64,000 nt of DNA from J038 sp034437535 (GTDB taxonomy: Bacteria; Chloroflexota; Anaerolineae; Aggregatilineales; Phototrophicaceae), in the NCBI GenBank assembly GCA_034437535.1, contig DAOTTZ010000073.1:9427-73426 (forward strand). Reading direction: 5' to 3'. Under the pieces are notes generated by a model. It saw nothing but the letters and a program-made list of their open reading frames with translations, was not told where the DNA came from and did no database searches. This document shows positions 42,434 to 51,522 of this stretch, piece after piece. The position numbers were made by a program, and so were the translations under genes. Every line of letters begins with the position of its first letter. Position 1 is the stretch's first letter.

Positions 42434-43075
42434 ATGAAAAAGGTATTGATCGTGCTCGGCTTGATCCTCACCGGGTTAAGCTGGACCATCGCCGCACAGA
42501 CACCCGACACCGGCCAGGAGCCAACGCCCGACCCGTTGCAACAGACCGCGACGCGCCTGGTGGGGCAGGCGACCGAATTCGCCGCGACCAACCAGGCGAT
42601 TAACGCAACCCCGGCCACCACAGGCGGCACCCCGACCCCGCTAGCTGGCCTGTGCAATTCGGTCACGTTCCGCCCGCTGGATGATGTGGGCGACCAGATC
42701 GAGACAGCCCTGACCGATAACGGCTTCGAGGTCAGCGCGGTTGAGGTGATCGCCTATGAGGAGACCACCGACTGCATCACGTTTGACGTCCAGCGCATGG
42801 AAGCCAGCATCGACGTGATATGGGACGACCTGAACGACGAAGACACGCTCGGCACCGGGCTGGATGCCCTGCTGACGGCCATCACCGACAGCGACATGGC
42901 GGCAGATGTCTACGACGATCATCTGCTGACCGTGCGCTTCATCGACGGCAACCAGTGGCGCGGGCTGGAACTGAGCTTCGTCACCTACCGTGAAATCATG
43001 GCGATTGTCCGCACGGCCCAGGACGGCGACGACCTGCTAGACCGGCTGACACGCTTCAACCTCATCAACGATTAA
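42434..43075 (+). CDS. Secreted protein of unknown function downstream of the tandem-TIR gene
   Basis: 213 residues. Signal peptide KKVLIVLGLILTGLSWTIAAQ, then a Thr/Pro/Ala-rich linker (~22-72), then a compact acidic domain of ~140 residues with two Cys (LCNSVTFRPL and TDCITFDV). GLCNS recalls the C-terminal GLCNS of the secreted protein at 23468, though the rest does not match. It starts 23 bases after the TIR stop with a near ribosome-binding site (GGGGGAAGC), so it is probably cotranscribed with the TIR gene. An extracytoplasmic partner encoded with an NADase-like TIR would be unusual. No family recognised. Confidence 0.65.
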   Translation: MKKVLIVLGLILTGLSWTIAAQTPDTGQEPTPDPLQQTATRLVGQATEFAATNQAINATPATTGGTPTPLAGLCNSVTFRPLDDVGDQIETALTDNGFEVSAVEVIAYEETTDCITFDVQRMEASIDVIWDDLNDEDTLGTGLDALLTAITDSDMAADVYDDHLLTVRFIDGNQWRGLELSFVTYREIMAIVRTAQDGDDLLDRLTRFNLIND

Positions 43076-43104
43076 CCGCACAACCTCCGCCGATCCCCTA
43101 CAAT

Positions 43105-43132
43105 AAAAAGCGGGGGGTGCCTTGCATCCCCC
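43105..43132 (-). terminator. Hairpin with T tract on the minus strand
   Basis: GGGGGGTGC (43112-43120) pairs with GCATCCCCC (43124-43132), with one G-T pair. On the minus strand it is followed by CGCTTTTTATTG. It looks like a terminator for minus-strand transcription, though both flanking genes are on the plus strand; it could stop antisense transcripts. Confidence 0.4.
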
Positions 43133-43165
43133 GGCAATCAATCGACAACTTAAGGAGCGATGCAA

Positions 43166-44200
43166 ATGAAGATTCTACGGATGGGCATTGTGCTGGTGTT
43201 GCTGGCGTTGGCGTCGGTGGCATTCGCGCAGGATGACGACATGGCGGAGCCGGTCGCGGATGGCTTCGATACACCACGCGGGTTAGCCTTCGGCCCGGAT
43301 GGCACGCTGTATGTGGCCGATGCTGGCCTGGGCGGTGATCTGGCAGTCGTCGGCGTGCTGGGTGAATCCACCGCTGGCGGCACCAGTGAGATCTACGCCG
43401 TCGCTGAAGACGGCACCGTTTCCCTGTTCGCTTATGGGATGCCCAGTCTCATCACACGCGGCGAAGTGTTAGGCGTCAGTGATGTGCTGGTGACGGAAGA
43501 CGCGGTATGGATCGCCATCGGCCAGGGATCCCAACGGCAAGAGGAGACCGCCCACGCGCCCTTCTCTTACGCCGTCGTCAAGCTGGATCCGGCCACCCTG
43601 GGCGTGATGGAATACATCAACATCTATGCCTACGAAGCAGAAAACAACCCGGACGGCGGCATGATTGACTCCAACCCGGTCTCGTTGGCCCTGGCCGATG
43701 ACGGCACGCTGTACATCACCGATGCGGGCGCGAACGCTGTCTTTAGCTGGACGGAAGCCGACGGCCTGCAAACCTTCGCCGTCTGGGAAAACAACCCGGT
43801 CCCCACCGATGCCGCCATCGGCCCGGCGGGTGACATCTACGTGACATTCCTGACTGGCTTCCCCTTCGAACCGGAAAGCTCACGGGTGGAGCGCATCAAC
43901 CCGGCGGGTGAACTGGTAGAGACCTACCCCGGCCTTACGACCGCTGTCGGTTTAATCGTCGGCGACGATGGCACGGTGTACGTGTCGCAGTTCGGCGGCT
44001 TTGATATGGACGCGGGCGGTTGGCTGGCGGATAACGGGAGCGTGGTCATCGCCAGCGCAGACGGCATCACGCCGGTGATGGAAGGCATCAACTATCCTTA
44101 CGATCTGGCATTCAGCCCGGCGGGTGACCTGCTGGTGACGGTCAACTCTGCTTATGGAGAAGGCGGCACCGGCCAGGTGATAACCGTCCCCTTGCCCTAA
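43166..44200 (+). CDS. ScyD/ScyE-like secreted beta-propeller protein
   Basis: 344 residues from ATG 43166 (AAGGAG 8 bases upstream); the ATG at 43160 is too close to that site. Signal peptide KILRMGIVLVLLALASVAFAQ. The NHL/SMP-like propeller has repeated 'GPDGTLYVAD' blades: TPRGLAFGPDGTLYVADAGL, VSLALADDGTLYITDAGANA, DAAIGPAGDIYVTF, VGLIVGDDGTVYVSQFGG, PYDLAFSPAGDLLVTVNS. The start of the domain and the placement of LGESTAGGTSEIYAV match the ScyD/ScyE family known from cyanobacterial scytonemin loci and widespread in other bacteria. No other scytonemin genes are present, so pigment synthesis is not implied. Exact role unknown. Confidence 0.82.
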   Translation: MKILRMGIVLVLLALASVAFAQDDDMAEPVADGFDTPRGLAFGPDGTLYVADAGLGGDLAVVGVLGESTAGGTSEIYAVAEDGTVSLFAYGMPSLITRGEVLGVSDVLVTEDAVWIAIGQGSQRQEETAHAPFSYAVVKLDPATLGVMEYINIYAYEAENNPDGGMIDSNPVSLALADDGTLYITDAGANAVFSWTEADGLQTFAVWENNPVPTDAAIGPAGDIYVTFLTGFPFEPESSRVERINPAGELVETYPGLTTAVGLIVGDDGTVYVSQFGGFDMDAGGWLADNGSVVIASADGITPVMEGINYPYDLAFSPAGDLLVTVNSAYGEGGTGQVITVPLP

Positions 44201-44209
44201 GCCTCAAAT

Positions 44210-44250
44210 CACGGGTTGGCCGCTGGCTGGCCCGTGTCACCTGCTTTTCT
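44210..44250 (+). terminator. Probable terminator after the ScyD-like gene
   Basis: CACGGG (44210-44215) pairs with CCCGTG (44231-44236), with inner GGCC/GGCT pairing, followed by TCACCTGCTTTTCTT. Moderate stem and imperfect T tract, 10 bases after the stop. Confidence 0.5.
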
Positions 44251-44340
44251 TACAGACAGTTAGGGCCGGGTTCAGACTGTGTTTAGGCCATGACGGTAAA
44301 CTCATAGGTAGAAATCTGACATTATGAGGATCTTATCGTT

Positions 44341-45066
44341 TTGAAGAAATGGTATGCACCCCTTGGAATCTTTGCATTCTTTGCATCATTCGGCCTCTTG
44401 TTCTTGCTTATCGGCAGTCAATCGAGCGTTGGGGATGAGGCCGCCGGCGGCGATGTCGTAGACATCATCGCGGATGACGACAACCCGCAAGCGCGGACCA
44501 ACAGCCGCCCGAATTCCCCTTACATCACACCCTATCCCACCGCCAGCAGTAACGGCAACGGTGACGAAGCCCAGGCCGAAGGCCCGACGTATCAAATCGC
44601 GCTGACCGGGGACTCCGTCGCTGACATCAACGGCGACACAGTAAATTGGGATTACGAAGAACCGCAGATGAGCGGCAACACCATCGCCGATGCCTACGGC
44701 TTATACACGCTGACCTTCCACGGGGAGGACACTGATTTTCAGTTGATGTTCACCGAAGATGTGACCACAGCGACTTATCCGGTTGCCGCCCCGGTGGAAA
44801 ACCCCCGCACCGAATTCACCAACACGCAGATCTTCGCCCAGGTGATGCTGGATGACACCGCCTATAACACGACCACCGGCGGCGAAGTGACGTTTACCGC
44901 CATCAACGAAACGTCCATCAGCGGCACCTTCCAGCTTACGTTAGAAAGTGTCGATGATGACCAGACAATTACAGCCGATGGCACGTTCCGCAACGCGCCG
45001 ATTGAAATTTTAGAAGGTGCCCCGTTAGACGATAGTGCCGGGAGCGACTTAAACGAAGGCAACTAA
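44341..45066 (+). CDS. Membrane-anchored or secreted protein of unknown function
   Basis: 241 residues starting at TTG 44341 (GAGGA ten bases upstream; no ATG fits). A single N-terminal hydrophobic helix (LGIFAFFASFGLLFLLIG) is followed by an acidic linker (residues ~25-80), then a ~150-residue beta-rich domain (GLYTLTFHGEDTDFQLMFTE, GGEVTFTAINETSISGTFQL) that could be a lipocalin-like or Ig-like fold. No cleavage motif is obvious, so membrane anchoring with the domain outside is likelier. Ends with an acidic tail. It converges on the DedA gene, stops 21 bases apart. Confidence 0.65.
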   Translation: MKKWYAPLGIFAFFASFGLLFLLIGSQSSVGDEAAGGDVVDIIADDDNPQARTNSRPNSPYITPYPTASSNGNGDEAQAEGPTYQIALTGDSVADINGDTVNWDYEEPQMSGNTIADAYGLYTLTFHGEDTDFQLMFTEDVTTATYPVAAPVENPRTEFTNTQIFAQVMLDDTAYNTTTGGEVTFTAINETSISGTFQLTLESVDDDQTITADGTFRNAPIEILEGAPLDDSAGSDLNEGN

Positions 45067-45087
45067 TCGCCCCCCGTATGGAGATCA

Positions 45088-45765
45088 TCAGGCGATCTGC
45101 TGGTCGCCCTCTTTTAGCGCGGCGATGTCTCTGTTGGCCCCGGCCCGCCGCCGCCGCACATAAGAGACCACGAATACCAGCACCGCCAGGGCAATCACCC
45201 CGATTAACAACGGCTGGAAGCGGTCAATAAATGTCATGATCGCTGTCCAGTTTTCCCCCATCACAACCCCGGCGGAGATCCAGAAGCCGGTAATGGTCAA
45301 TGAGTTCAACGTGGTGAAGAACACGAACTTATGCAGGGGCATCCGGCTCATGCCAGCGGTGATCGTCACGGCTGTACGTAACACCGGCACCATCCGCCCG
45401 AAGAAGATCATCGGTGCGCCGTATCGCTCGAACAGGGCTAAGGCTCGGTCAAGCTCTTCTTCGCCGACTTCGACCCAGCGGCCATAGCGCCGCACCAACC
45501 GCCGCACCACACGCTCATCAGCCCACATACCCACCGCATACAGCATCAATGACCCGATCAACGCCGCGCTGACGGCGGCCATCCAGGTGCCGACGAAGGT
45601 AAGCTGACCCTGGGCCACCAGGATGCCAGCAAACGGCAACAGCGGATCCGTCGGAATTGGCGGAATCAGATTTTCCAGAAACATCACCAGGAAGATCCCC
45701 GGATACCCGATTGCGGCAACCAACGCTTCGAAAAAGTTCGCAACATTGTTGATTAACTCGACCAT
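45088..45765 (-). CDS. DedA/VTT-family membrane protein
   Basis: 225 residues. Family hallmarks: IFLVMFLENLIPPIPTDPLLPFAG (conserved E..IPP.P....AG), the amphipathic re-entrant segment LIGSLMLYAVGMWADERVV, and FFGRMVPVLRTAVTITAGMSRMPLHKF (R.VP.(L/A)R......AG). A final TM helix (LIGVIALAVLVFVVSYV) precedes a basic tail. DedA proteins are proton-dependent transporters or lipid scramblases; recent work ties members to undecaprenyl-phosphate or phosphatidylethanolamine flipping. Substrate here is unknown. Single-gene unit, minus strand. Confidence 0.92.
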   Translation of the reverse strand: MVELINNVANFFEALVAAIGYPGIFLVMFLENLIPPIPTDPLLPFAGILVAQGQLTFVGTWMAAVSAALIGSLMLYAVGMWADERVVRRLVRRYGRWVEVGEEELDRALALFERYGAPMIFFGRMVPVLRTAVTITAGMSRMPLHKFVFFTTLNSLTITGFWISAGVVMGENWTAIMTFIDRFQPLLIGVIALAVLVFVVSYVRRRRAGANRDIAALKEGDQQIA

Positions 45766-45855
45766 GATCGTAACTTCGCGCTCTCCTCATCCCTAGGTTT
45801 AGTATCGACGAAAACCTGAGCAGTGTCCTTAGCCTTGCTTTAGAACTTGGTTGGG

Positions 45856-47115
45856 TTATGGTTTGATGGTGTGTTCATAATGGTTCACACCTATTATCTG
45901 CACGTCATTCGGGTTATCTAACGGTAATAACACGACTGGCATCTGAAAGTTTTGGTATAGCTCATAATTTTGTTGTGGATCGCTACGATCATACGCACCA
46001 CTCCGCACTGCTTCCAGCCAATCATCCAGCAGGCCCAATTCGCTGAAGACCAGGCCCGCGCCATCCGGCGTGATGCTCAAGCGCGGGATGCTGTGGCCCT
46101 GGCTGGTGTAGATCACGCTGTCGTCCCCGGTCGTCAGGTCATACCGGTGGATCGCCAGGTCGTACACCGGTACCGTTGGTATAGAGGAGTCTTCCCCTAG
46201 CCCGGTCGCTTGATCTTCGATAAATGTCTTTGAACTGTAATAAATGATAATGTCATCGTACCATGTGAATTGGTCGATAGGTCTTTGCGTCAGGTAAGCG
46301 GTGGTTTCGCCGGTCATCAGGTCGATGACGTTGAATGCTTCGTCCCCCACACCACCGACGAACCGTTCCCCCGGTGCGATTTGTGCGCTTTGCATCGCAA
46401 CATCGAACGGTTCGAAGCTGTCGGCTTCCAGGTCAACCCGGCTAATCTCCCCGCCGATGCAAAACGACTTAAGCACCAGGCCGTACTCCGTCAGGCGGAA
46501 GTGGTCGGCATCGCCGTTATAACCGGCTTCCTGCCAGAAGCCGCGCTCAGTCGGGAGTGACCGCCCGCCGCCACAACCCGGCGCGTAATACGCATTGCCG
46601 ATTGGCTCCGCCAGCCCGGTACCATCCACCGCTTGCGCGTAGATCACCTGGCGCACATAAGGCCGGCCATCAATCATCAGCGGATCTTCCTGAAATTGGC
46701 TCACGGCGAATGTCACCCGACCATCGGGCAAGAACTCCGCCGGTAATGAGAGGGCCAGCCCATTCTGCCGGCTGATAACGGTCGTCGTCTCCGCCGCCAC
46801 GTCATAAACCAGCCGCTCATAGCCGACAAAATCGCCTTCTTGCGAACTAAACCGATAGGCATCATAGGCCAGCAAGGTGCCGTCATCATTCCAGACGGTG
46901 GTGCCGATAAAGGTCGTCTCATCGATCAATTGCGCGTCGGTTTGCATCGCGTCGGCAGGATCATAAGTTTAGAGCCACAGTTGTTGTGTTTCCGGTTGGG
47001 CAACCAATGCAACATAGGTGATCGGTTCCAGCGTGTCGTCGGTACTCTGGGCCGCCAGCAGAGTCGGTGCCAGCAAGAGCACGGCGAAGATCGCCAATTG
47101 TAATGTATTACGCAT
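45856..47115 (-). pseudogene. Secreted WD40/TolB-like propeller protein interrupted by an in-frame TAA
   Basis: One reading frame runs from ATG 47115 (signal peptide RNTLQLAIFAVLLLAPTLLAAQ) to the stop at 45856, but codon 49 is TAA (46971-46969): ...PETQQLWL-stop-TYDPADAMQTDAQLIDE.... Both sides are in the same frame, only seven codons separate the stop from the next ATG (46947), and the downstream part starts abruptly inside a propeller blade (TTVWNDDGTLLAYDAYRF). Downstream blades are intact (FLPDGRVTFAVSQF, LSITPDGAGLVFSELGLLDD), so decay is recent, or the stop is read through, or it is an assembly error. Without the stop it would be a ~420-residue secreted propeller. No ribosome-binding site favours restarting at 46947. 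Confidence 0.75.
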
Positions 47116-47274
47116 ACGCTTTGTTCCCCATCTGTCTCGTCTTGTTCTCACTCTACACGCTAACCGTCCCAAAAACGTCCCATCCCGATAAAAGGTAAAT
47201 TTTTGTCGGCTCTTTCTGGTCTTTCCTGTCAAATTCAAGTACATTGATACCGAATGAAAACAGGTAAGGTGATT

Positions 47275-49218
47275 ATGGGCGTTCGAACGAAGATCATATT
47301 GACCGGGTGTGTACTGGGTGGCTTGCTCATCGCATTGATGTTGTTCATCGTACCGTCGCTGGTGACGGGGCCATACGAAGACGCGGAGGAAGAACGCATC
47401 GCGGTGAACGTCCAGCGGGTGACCAATGCACTTTCCACAGAGACCGAACAACTGACACAGACCTTGCGCGTTTACAGCACATCCCCCCCGGTGGATGACC
47501 CCACCGCCGATGACCTGGAACGCCTCAACCTTGACCTGATCGCCATTCGCGATGCCGACGGTGCGATCCGCACCAGCCAGACCCCGGACGGCCCCGCGAC
47601 GGCGGCCCAGATCACGACGTTAACCGGGCTGGAAGCCCCCGGCTTCATCCGCACGCCAGATGGGTATGCGTTGTCAGCCCTGGTTCCGCTGGAATCCGAC
47701 ACACTCATCGGTTGGCGGGTTGTTGATGCCGAATGGCTGGCCGACCTGAGCGCACAGCTAGAACTAACCGTCGCCCTGGCCGAAACCGCCCCCGACCCGA
47801 TGACCACACGAGACGACGATACCATCCGCCGGGCAGAAGCCCTGACGCCGGTCAACGATAGCCAGCCGGTCAGCTTGCAGGTGAGCCAACCGCGCATCGG
47901 CTTTGAGACGATCCAGACGCTCAGTGTGGTGAGTGTGGCCGGGTTGGTGGCAGTCGTCGTGCTGACCATCGCGGCGGGTATCTTCATCACAGATCGCGTC
48001 GTGATTAACCCGTTGGTATCACTCGACCGGCAGATCGCGGCGGTAGGCCGGGGAGATAAACAGACCATCCAGGCCGATACCGGGGCCGATGGCGAAATCG
48101 CCCGGCTGACGACCACGCTCAACCAGACCTTTGACGCGCTCCGCTCTACCCGCAATGCAGAGCGCACCACGTCCGAACGCTTGCAACTGGTCATCAACCG
48201 CGCCCCGGTGATCTTAATCACGCTGGATGCCGATCTACGCATCACACTGATGGAAGGCCGCGGGCTAGAGGCCATCGACATCCAGGCCGGGCAATTCGTC
48301 GGCCAGCACGTCCATTCCGTCATCGACATCGACCCGGTTGGTGAAGAACGATTACAACGGGCGATGACCGGTGAGACCTTCAGCCATTGGCTACAGTTTG
48401 GAGAACGCTACTTCGAATTGCACTATAGCCCGCTCACCGAGCAACCGGGCGAAGGCGTGGTCTGTGTCGCGGTGGATGCCACCGAGCGTTACGAGATCGA
48501 AACAGGCTTGCGCCAGGCTAACGAAGCCAAGACCGCCTTCCTTGCCAATATGAGCCACGAACTCCGCACACCATTAAACGCCATCATCGGCTTCATCAGC
48601 GTGATGCTGATGCGCGACCAACTGAACGAGAAAGACGCCCACCGGGCAGAACGGGTGCGCGTCAATGGCAATCATCTGCTTTTGTTGATCGACGATATGC
48701 TAGAACTGAGCCGGGTGGAAGCCGGGCGGTTATCGTTAGTCGCCGAGTCGATTGACCCCCGCCCGTTGGTCGATGAGGTCATCGCATCTTACCAGACCGA
48801 AGCCACCGATAAGGGCCTGGAACTTGCCGCCCGTGTGACCGACGCGGTACCCTCAGCGGCCAAAATCGACCTGGACGCACTCCGCAAGATCATGCGAAAT
48901 CTGATCTCCAACGGCATCAAATTTACCAAAGAAGGGACGGTCAAGCTGACGCTGGATCGTGACGGCGATCACCTCAAGCTGGTCGTCACTGATACCGGCA
49001 TCGGCATACCGGCCCACATGCATGATGTCATCTTTGAGCGTTTCCGCATGGTCGATGCCAGCGCGACCCGGCCCTACGGCGGGATCGGCCTGGGGTTGGC
49101 ATTGGTTCACGCGCTGGTGCAGGCGATGGACGGCACAGTTCAACTGGATAGCGACATCAATGCCGGGACGACTGTCACCGTCCGCCTGCCGGTGCTGGAA
49201 CCAGCGGAGACGCCATAA
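47275..49218 (+). CDS. Sensor histidine kinase: extracytoplasmic sensor, HAMP, PAS, HisKA, HATPase
   Basis: 647 residues from ATG 47275 (AAGGTG six bases upstream), preferred over an ATG 21 bases earlier without a site. TM1 is KIILTGCVLGGLLIALMLFI; the extracytoplasmic domain (~35-215) resembles a CHASE4-type sensor (LERLNLDLIAIRDADGAIRT); TM2 is VVSVAGLVAVVVLTIAAGIF; the HAMP begins NPLVSLDRQIAAVGRGD. A PAS domain (LVINRAPVILITLDADLRIT) is followed by the H box NMSHELRTPLNAII (His ~428), N box LISNGIKF, G1 DTGIGIP and G2 GIGLGLALV. No receiver gene is next to it, so it is an orphan kinase; the receiver proteins elsewhere in the window are possible partners. Confidence 0.9.
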   Translation: MGVRTKIILTGCVLGGLLIALMLFIVPSLVTGPYEDAEEERIAVNVQRVTNALSTETEQLTQTLRVYSTSPPVDDPTADDLERLNLDLIAIRDADGAIRTSQTPDGPATAAQITTLTGLEAPGFIRTPDGYALSALVPLESDTLIGWRVVDAEWLADLSAQLELTVALAETAPDPMTTRDDDTIRRAEALTPVNDSQPVSLQVSQPRIGFETIQTLSVVSVAGLVAVVVLTIAAGIFITDRVVINPLVSLDRQIAAVGRGDKQTIQADTGADGEIARLTTTLNQTFDALRSTRNAERTTSERLQLVINRAPVILITLDADLRITLMEGRGLEAIDIQAGQFVGQHVHSVIDIDPVGEERLQRAMTGETFSHWLQFGERYFELHYSPLTEQPGEGVVCVAVDATERYEIETGLRQANEAKTAFLANMSHELRTPLNAIIGFISVMLMRDQLNEKDAHRAERVRVNGNHLLLLIDDMLELSRVEAGRLSLVAESIDPRPLVDEVIASYQTEATDKGLELAARVTDAVPSAAKIDLDALRKIMRNLISNGIKFTKEGTVKLTLDRDGDHLKLVVTDTGIGIPAHMHDVIFERFRMVDASATRPYGGIGLGLALVHALVQAMDGTVQLDSDINAGTTVTVRLPVLEPAETP

Positions 49219-49351
49219 CGACGCCCCCGCCTGATGCATCAGGCCATTGCCCGCGCAGATTCTTTAATCATGTCTGCCGCTTTTTCCTCCACTGAATCAG
49301 GGGTAGTCCAGTCTATAATGAGACAAACGACATATTAAAGAGGATCTACTG

Positions 49352-50557
49352 ATGCGCTTGTTAATTTTGTTGATCGGGTGCGTTCTGATGACCGGGCCAG
49401 CTTACGCCCAGGACGACGAACCAACCTTTGACCCCGGTGCCGATAGTGCCACCATCGCGCCGCTACCCTTTGACCGGCCCGTGACCGACACCATCTCCGA
49501 AGCGGCCATCTTTGACCGCTGGACGTTCCAACTGAATGAGGGCGATCAAATCGTCATCACCATGACGGCCAGTGACGGACTCGCCCCGTTGGTCGGCATC
49601 ACCGATGCCTCACGCGAGGTCATCGCCGCCACCAACATCGGCCCGGAGGGGGACCCCCTGCCCCCGGCAGAACCCGATAGCACCATCACGCTGGAATACA
49701 CCGCCCAGCGCGACGGGGAACATGCCGCCATCGCCACCCGCGCCGGCAACATGGACGGCACCACCACCGGCAGTTACACCCTGACCGTAACCCGCGTCGG
49801 CAGTCGGCTGGACGCCCTTCAGCCGGTCGAGTTCCGTTGTGGTGAGGACTCGCTGGCGCAGACCGTCCTCACCGTAGATTTCACCGCCAACCAGGCGATG
49901 GATGCCTTCCGCATCAGCGCGTATGGCCTGGACGACTTCGCGCCCGCGTTGAATGTGCTGGCGGCGGCGGGCCAGGTGGATGATTGTAGCGTCGATCCTC
50001 AAGGCATGGCCGGGGATACCGCCCACTTCACCGGGGAAATCACCCGCACCTACGAAGCCGACTCACCGGCGGCGGCGCGTTACGGCCTGAGCGGGGGCGC
50101 GGCATTGGGCCGGGTGCAGATGACACTTGGCACGATCTCGGCTGGCACCGGGCCGTTTATGCTGGTCATCCAGGGCTTTAACCTCAGTTCGCCGGGCGAT
50201 GTCAATGCGTTCGAGATCCGGCATGGCCCGGCCTTCGTCAACACGCCCTTCCAGGTCTACATGGTCAAGGACGGTGCCAGCCGCATTGACCCGGTTCTAC
50301 AGGTCATCGACGCGGAAGAAACACTGCTGTTCGCCTGTGATGATGCCGGGGTGCGAGATTGTGACGTGGTGCCTTCGGCTGACGGCATCGGCGTGACATT
50401 CGCTGATGAGACCGTCGTTCGCGGGGATCGCCTCTCCGCCGGGGTGACGCTGGCACCGGGCGATGTCGAGCGGCAGATCTTGCGCCTGCGAAGCCGCAAT
50501 CCTTACGCCCTGGGGGATTACGCCATCATTATCATCGGTGATACCACCGCACCATGA
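49352..50557 (+). CDS. Secreted PPC-like beta-sandwich protein overlapping a PP2C gene
   Basis: 401 residues with signal peptide (RLLILLIGCVLMTGPAYAQ). Residues ~35-150 form a PPC-like sandwich (AAIFDRWTFQLNEGDQIVIT, DGEHAAIATRAGNMDGTT), and a second unit occupies ~255-400 (IQGFNLSSPGDVNAFEIRHG, LRSRNPYALGDYAIIIIGDT). One Cys pair region (DEALLFACDD-like segment, CDV) may be disulfide-bonded. An RBS (AGAGGA) and a TATAAT (49314-49319) lie upstream. The stop overlaps the start of the phosphatase gene by four bases (ATGA), so the two are translationally coupled even though one product is exported and the other cytoplasmic. Confidence 0.75.
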   Translation: MRLLILLIGCVLMTGPAYAQDDEPTFDPGADSATIAPLPFDRPVTDTISEAAIFDRWTFQLNEGDQIVITMTASDGLAPLVGITDASREVIAATNIGPEGDPLPPAEPDSTITLEYTAQRDGEHAAIATRAGNMDGTTTGSYTLTVTRVGSRLDALQPVEFRCGEDSLAQTVLTVDFTANQAMDAFRISAYGLDDFAPALNVLAAAGQVDDCSVDPQGMAGDTAHFTGEITRTYEADSPAAARYGLSGGAALGRVQMTLGTISAGTGPFMLVIQGFNLSSPGDVNAFEIRHGPAFVNTPFQVYMVKDGASRIDPVLQVIDAEETLLFACDDAGVRDCDVVPSADGIGVTFADETVVRGDRLSAGVTLAPGDVERQILRLRSRNPYALGDYAIIIIGDTTAP

Positions 50558-51483
50558 CCACTATCGAGATGATCTGCACCGGGGAGCCGACCGGCACCCG
50601 GCCCAACGAAGACGCCTACTGGCTGGCCGATGACGGCGACCGGCTGACGCTGGCCGTCATCGACGGGGTGACCGACCGCTTGATCGCCCGCCAGCTACGG
50701 CGCACCTTCGCGGCGTATGGTGCGCCGAATGGCAGTGCTTATGCCGCCCGCCGTACCCGTGAGGTCATCGCGCAGACTGCCGACCGACCGCTAATCGACC
50801 GTCTGCTGGCGGCTAATGACGCACTCCGCGAAGCGGTGCAGGCCGTTTATGGTGCCTGGGATTTCGCCCACATCGCCCGGCAAGAGCCAGCCCTGGCCGC
50901 CTACCAGGAAGACCCGCGCTACGTCCGCCTGATCTTGCCGGCCTGCGTGCTGACGCTGGTAAGCATCGACCGCAAGACCCGCACGCTGGATTATGCCCAC
51001 CTGGGGGATAGCGAATTGTTCTTCTTCCGGGCGGATGGCGGCATTGAGCGCGTGATCCAACCGGCGCGGCCCGATGCCCACCAGGCCCAACCCGTTGATC
51101 TCTCTCATGAGGCTGACCCAACCGTGCGCCATTACAAAACGCGGGGATTGGCGCATAACTTCACCACGCCCACCGGCCAGACGCGACCCACCGCCGGTAT
51201 CGGCGTCCTCAACGGCCAGCCCCAGGCGGCAGATTACATCCTCAGCGGCCAGCGTGACCTGACCGGCGTGCAGGCGGTGCTGGCTTGCACCGATGGCCTG
51301 CTATGGCCGCACCAGGATTACAAGACCATGCGCGACAAACTGACGGCTGACGGCATCACGGCTTATGTGGACGCACTGCGGGCGGCAGAAGCGGCGGCGA
51401 CCGGCCCGCAGGACCGCGCCAAAGTCCACGACGATGCGACCGGCCTACTGGTCTGGTTCCAGCCCGCAGAGATGATAAAATAG
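50554..51483 (+). CDS. PP2C-like serine/threonine phosphatase
   Basis: 309 residues, soluble. PP2C metal motifs are visible: TRPNEDAYWL (the 'NED' aspartate), LAVIDGVTDR (the 'DG' aspartate), LDYAHLGDSELFFFRADG (GDS), LACTDGLLWPH (the 'SDG'-type motif) and HDDATGLLVWF (terminal 'DD..T'). An insertion of about 60 residues follows the second motif (ANDALREAVQAVYGAWDFAH). Such enzymes dephosphorylate Ser/Thr proteins and oppose Hanks-type kinases; no kinase gene is in the window. It starts inside the stop of the preceding secreted-protein gene (ATGA), an uncommon pairing. Confidence 0.82.
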   Translation: MTTIEMICTGEPTGTRPNEDAYWLADDGDRLTLAVIDGVTDRLIARQLRRTFAAYGAPNGSAYAARRTREVIAQTADRPLIDRLLAANDALREAVQAVYGAWDFAHIARQEPALAAYQEDPRYVRLILPACVLTLVSIDRKTRTLDYAHLGDSELFFFRADGGIERVIQPARPDAHQAQPVDLSHEADPTVRHYKTRGLAHNFTTPTGQTRPTAGIGVLNGQPQAADYILSGQRDLTGVQAVLACTDGLLWPHQDYKTMRDKLTADGITAYVDALRAAEAAATGPQDRAKVHDDATGLLVWFQPAEMIK

Positions 51484-51522
51484 ACACCGAACGCTCGATT
51501 TGTTGTCAATGAGGAGTCAAAT

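Noticed and set aside
43166..44200. Scytonemin biosynthesis locus
   Set aside because: Only the ScyD/ScyE-like propeller is present; the scyA-C and tyrosine-pathway genes are absent.
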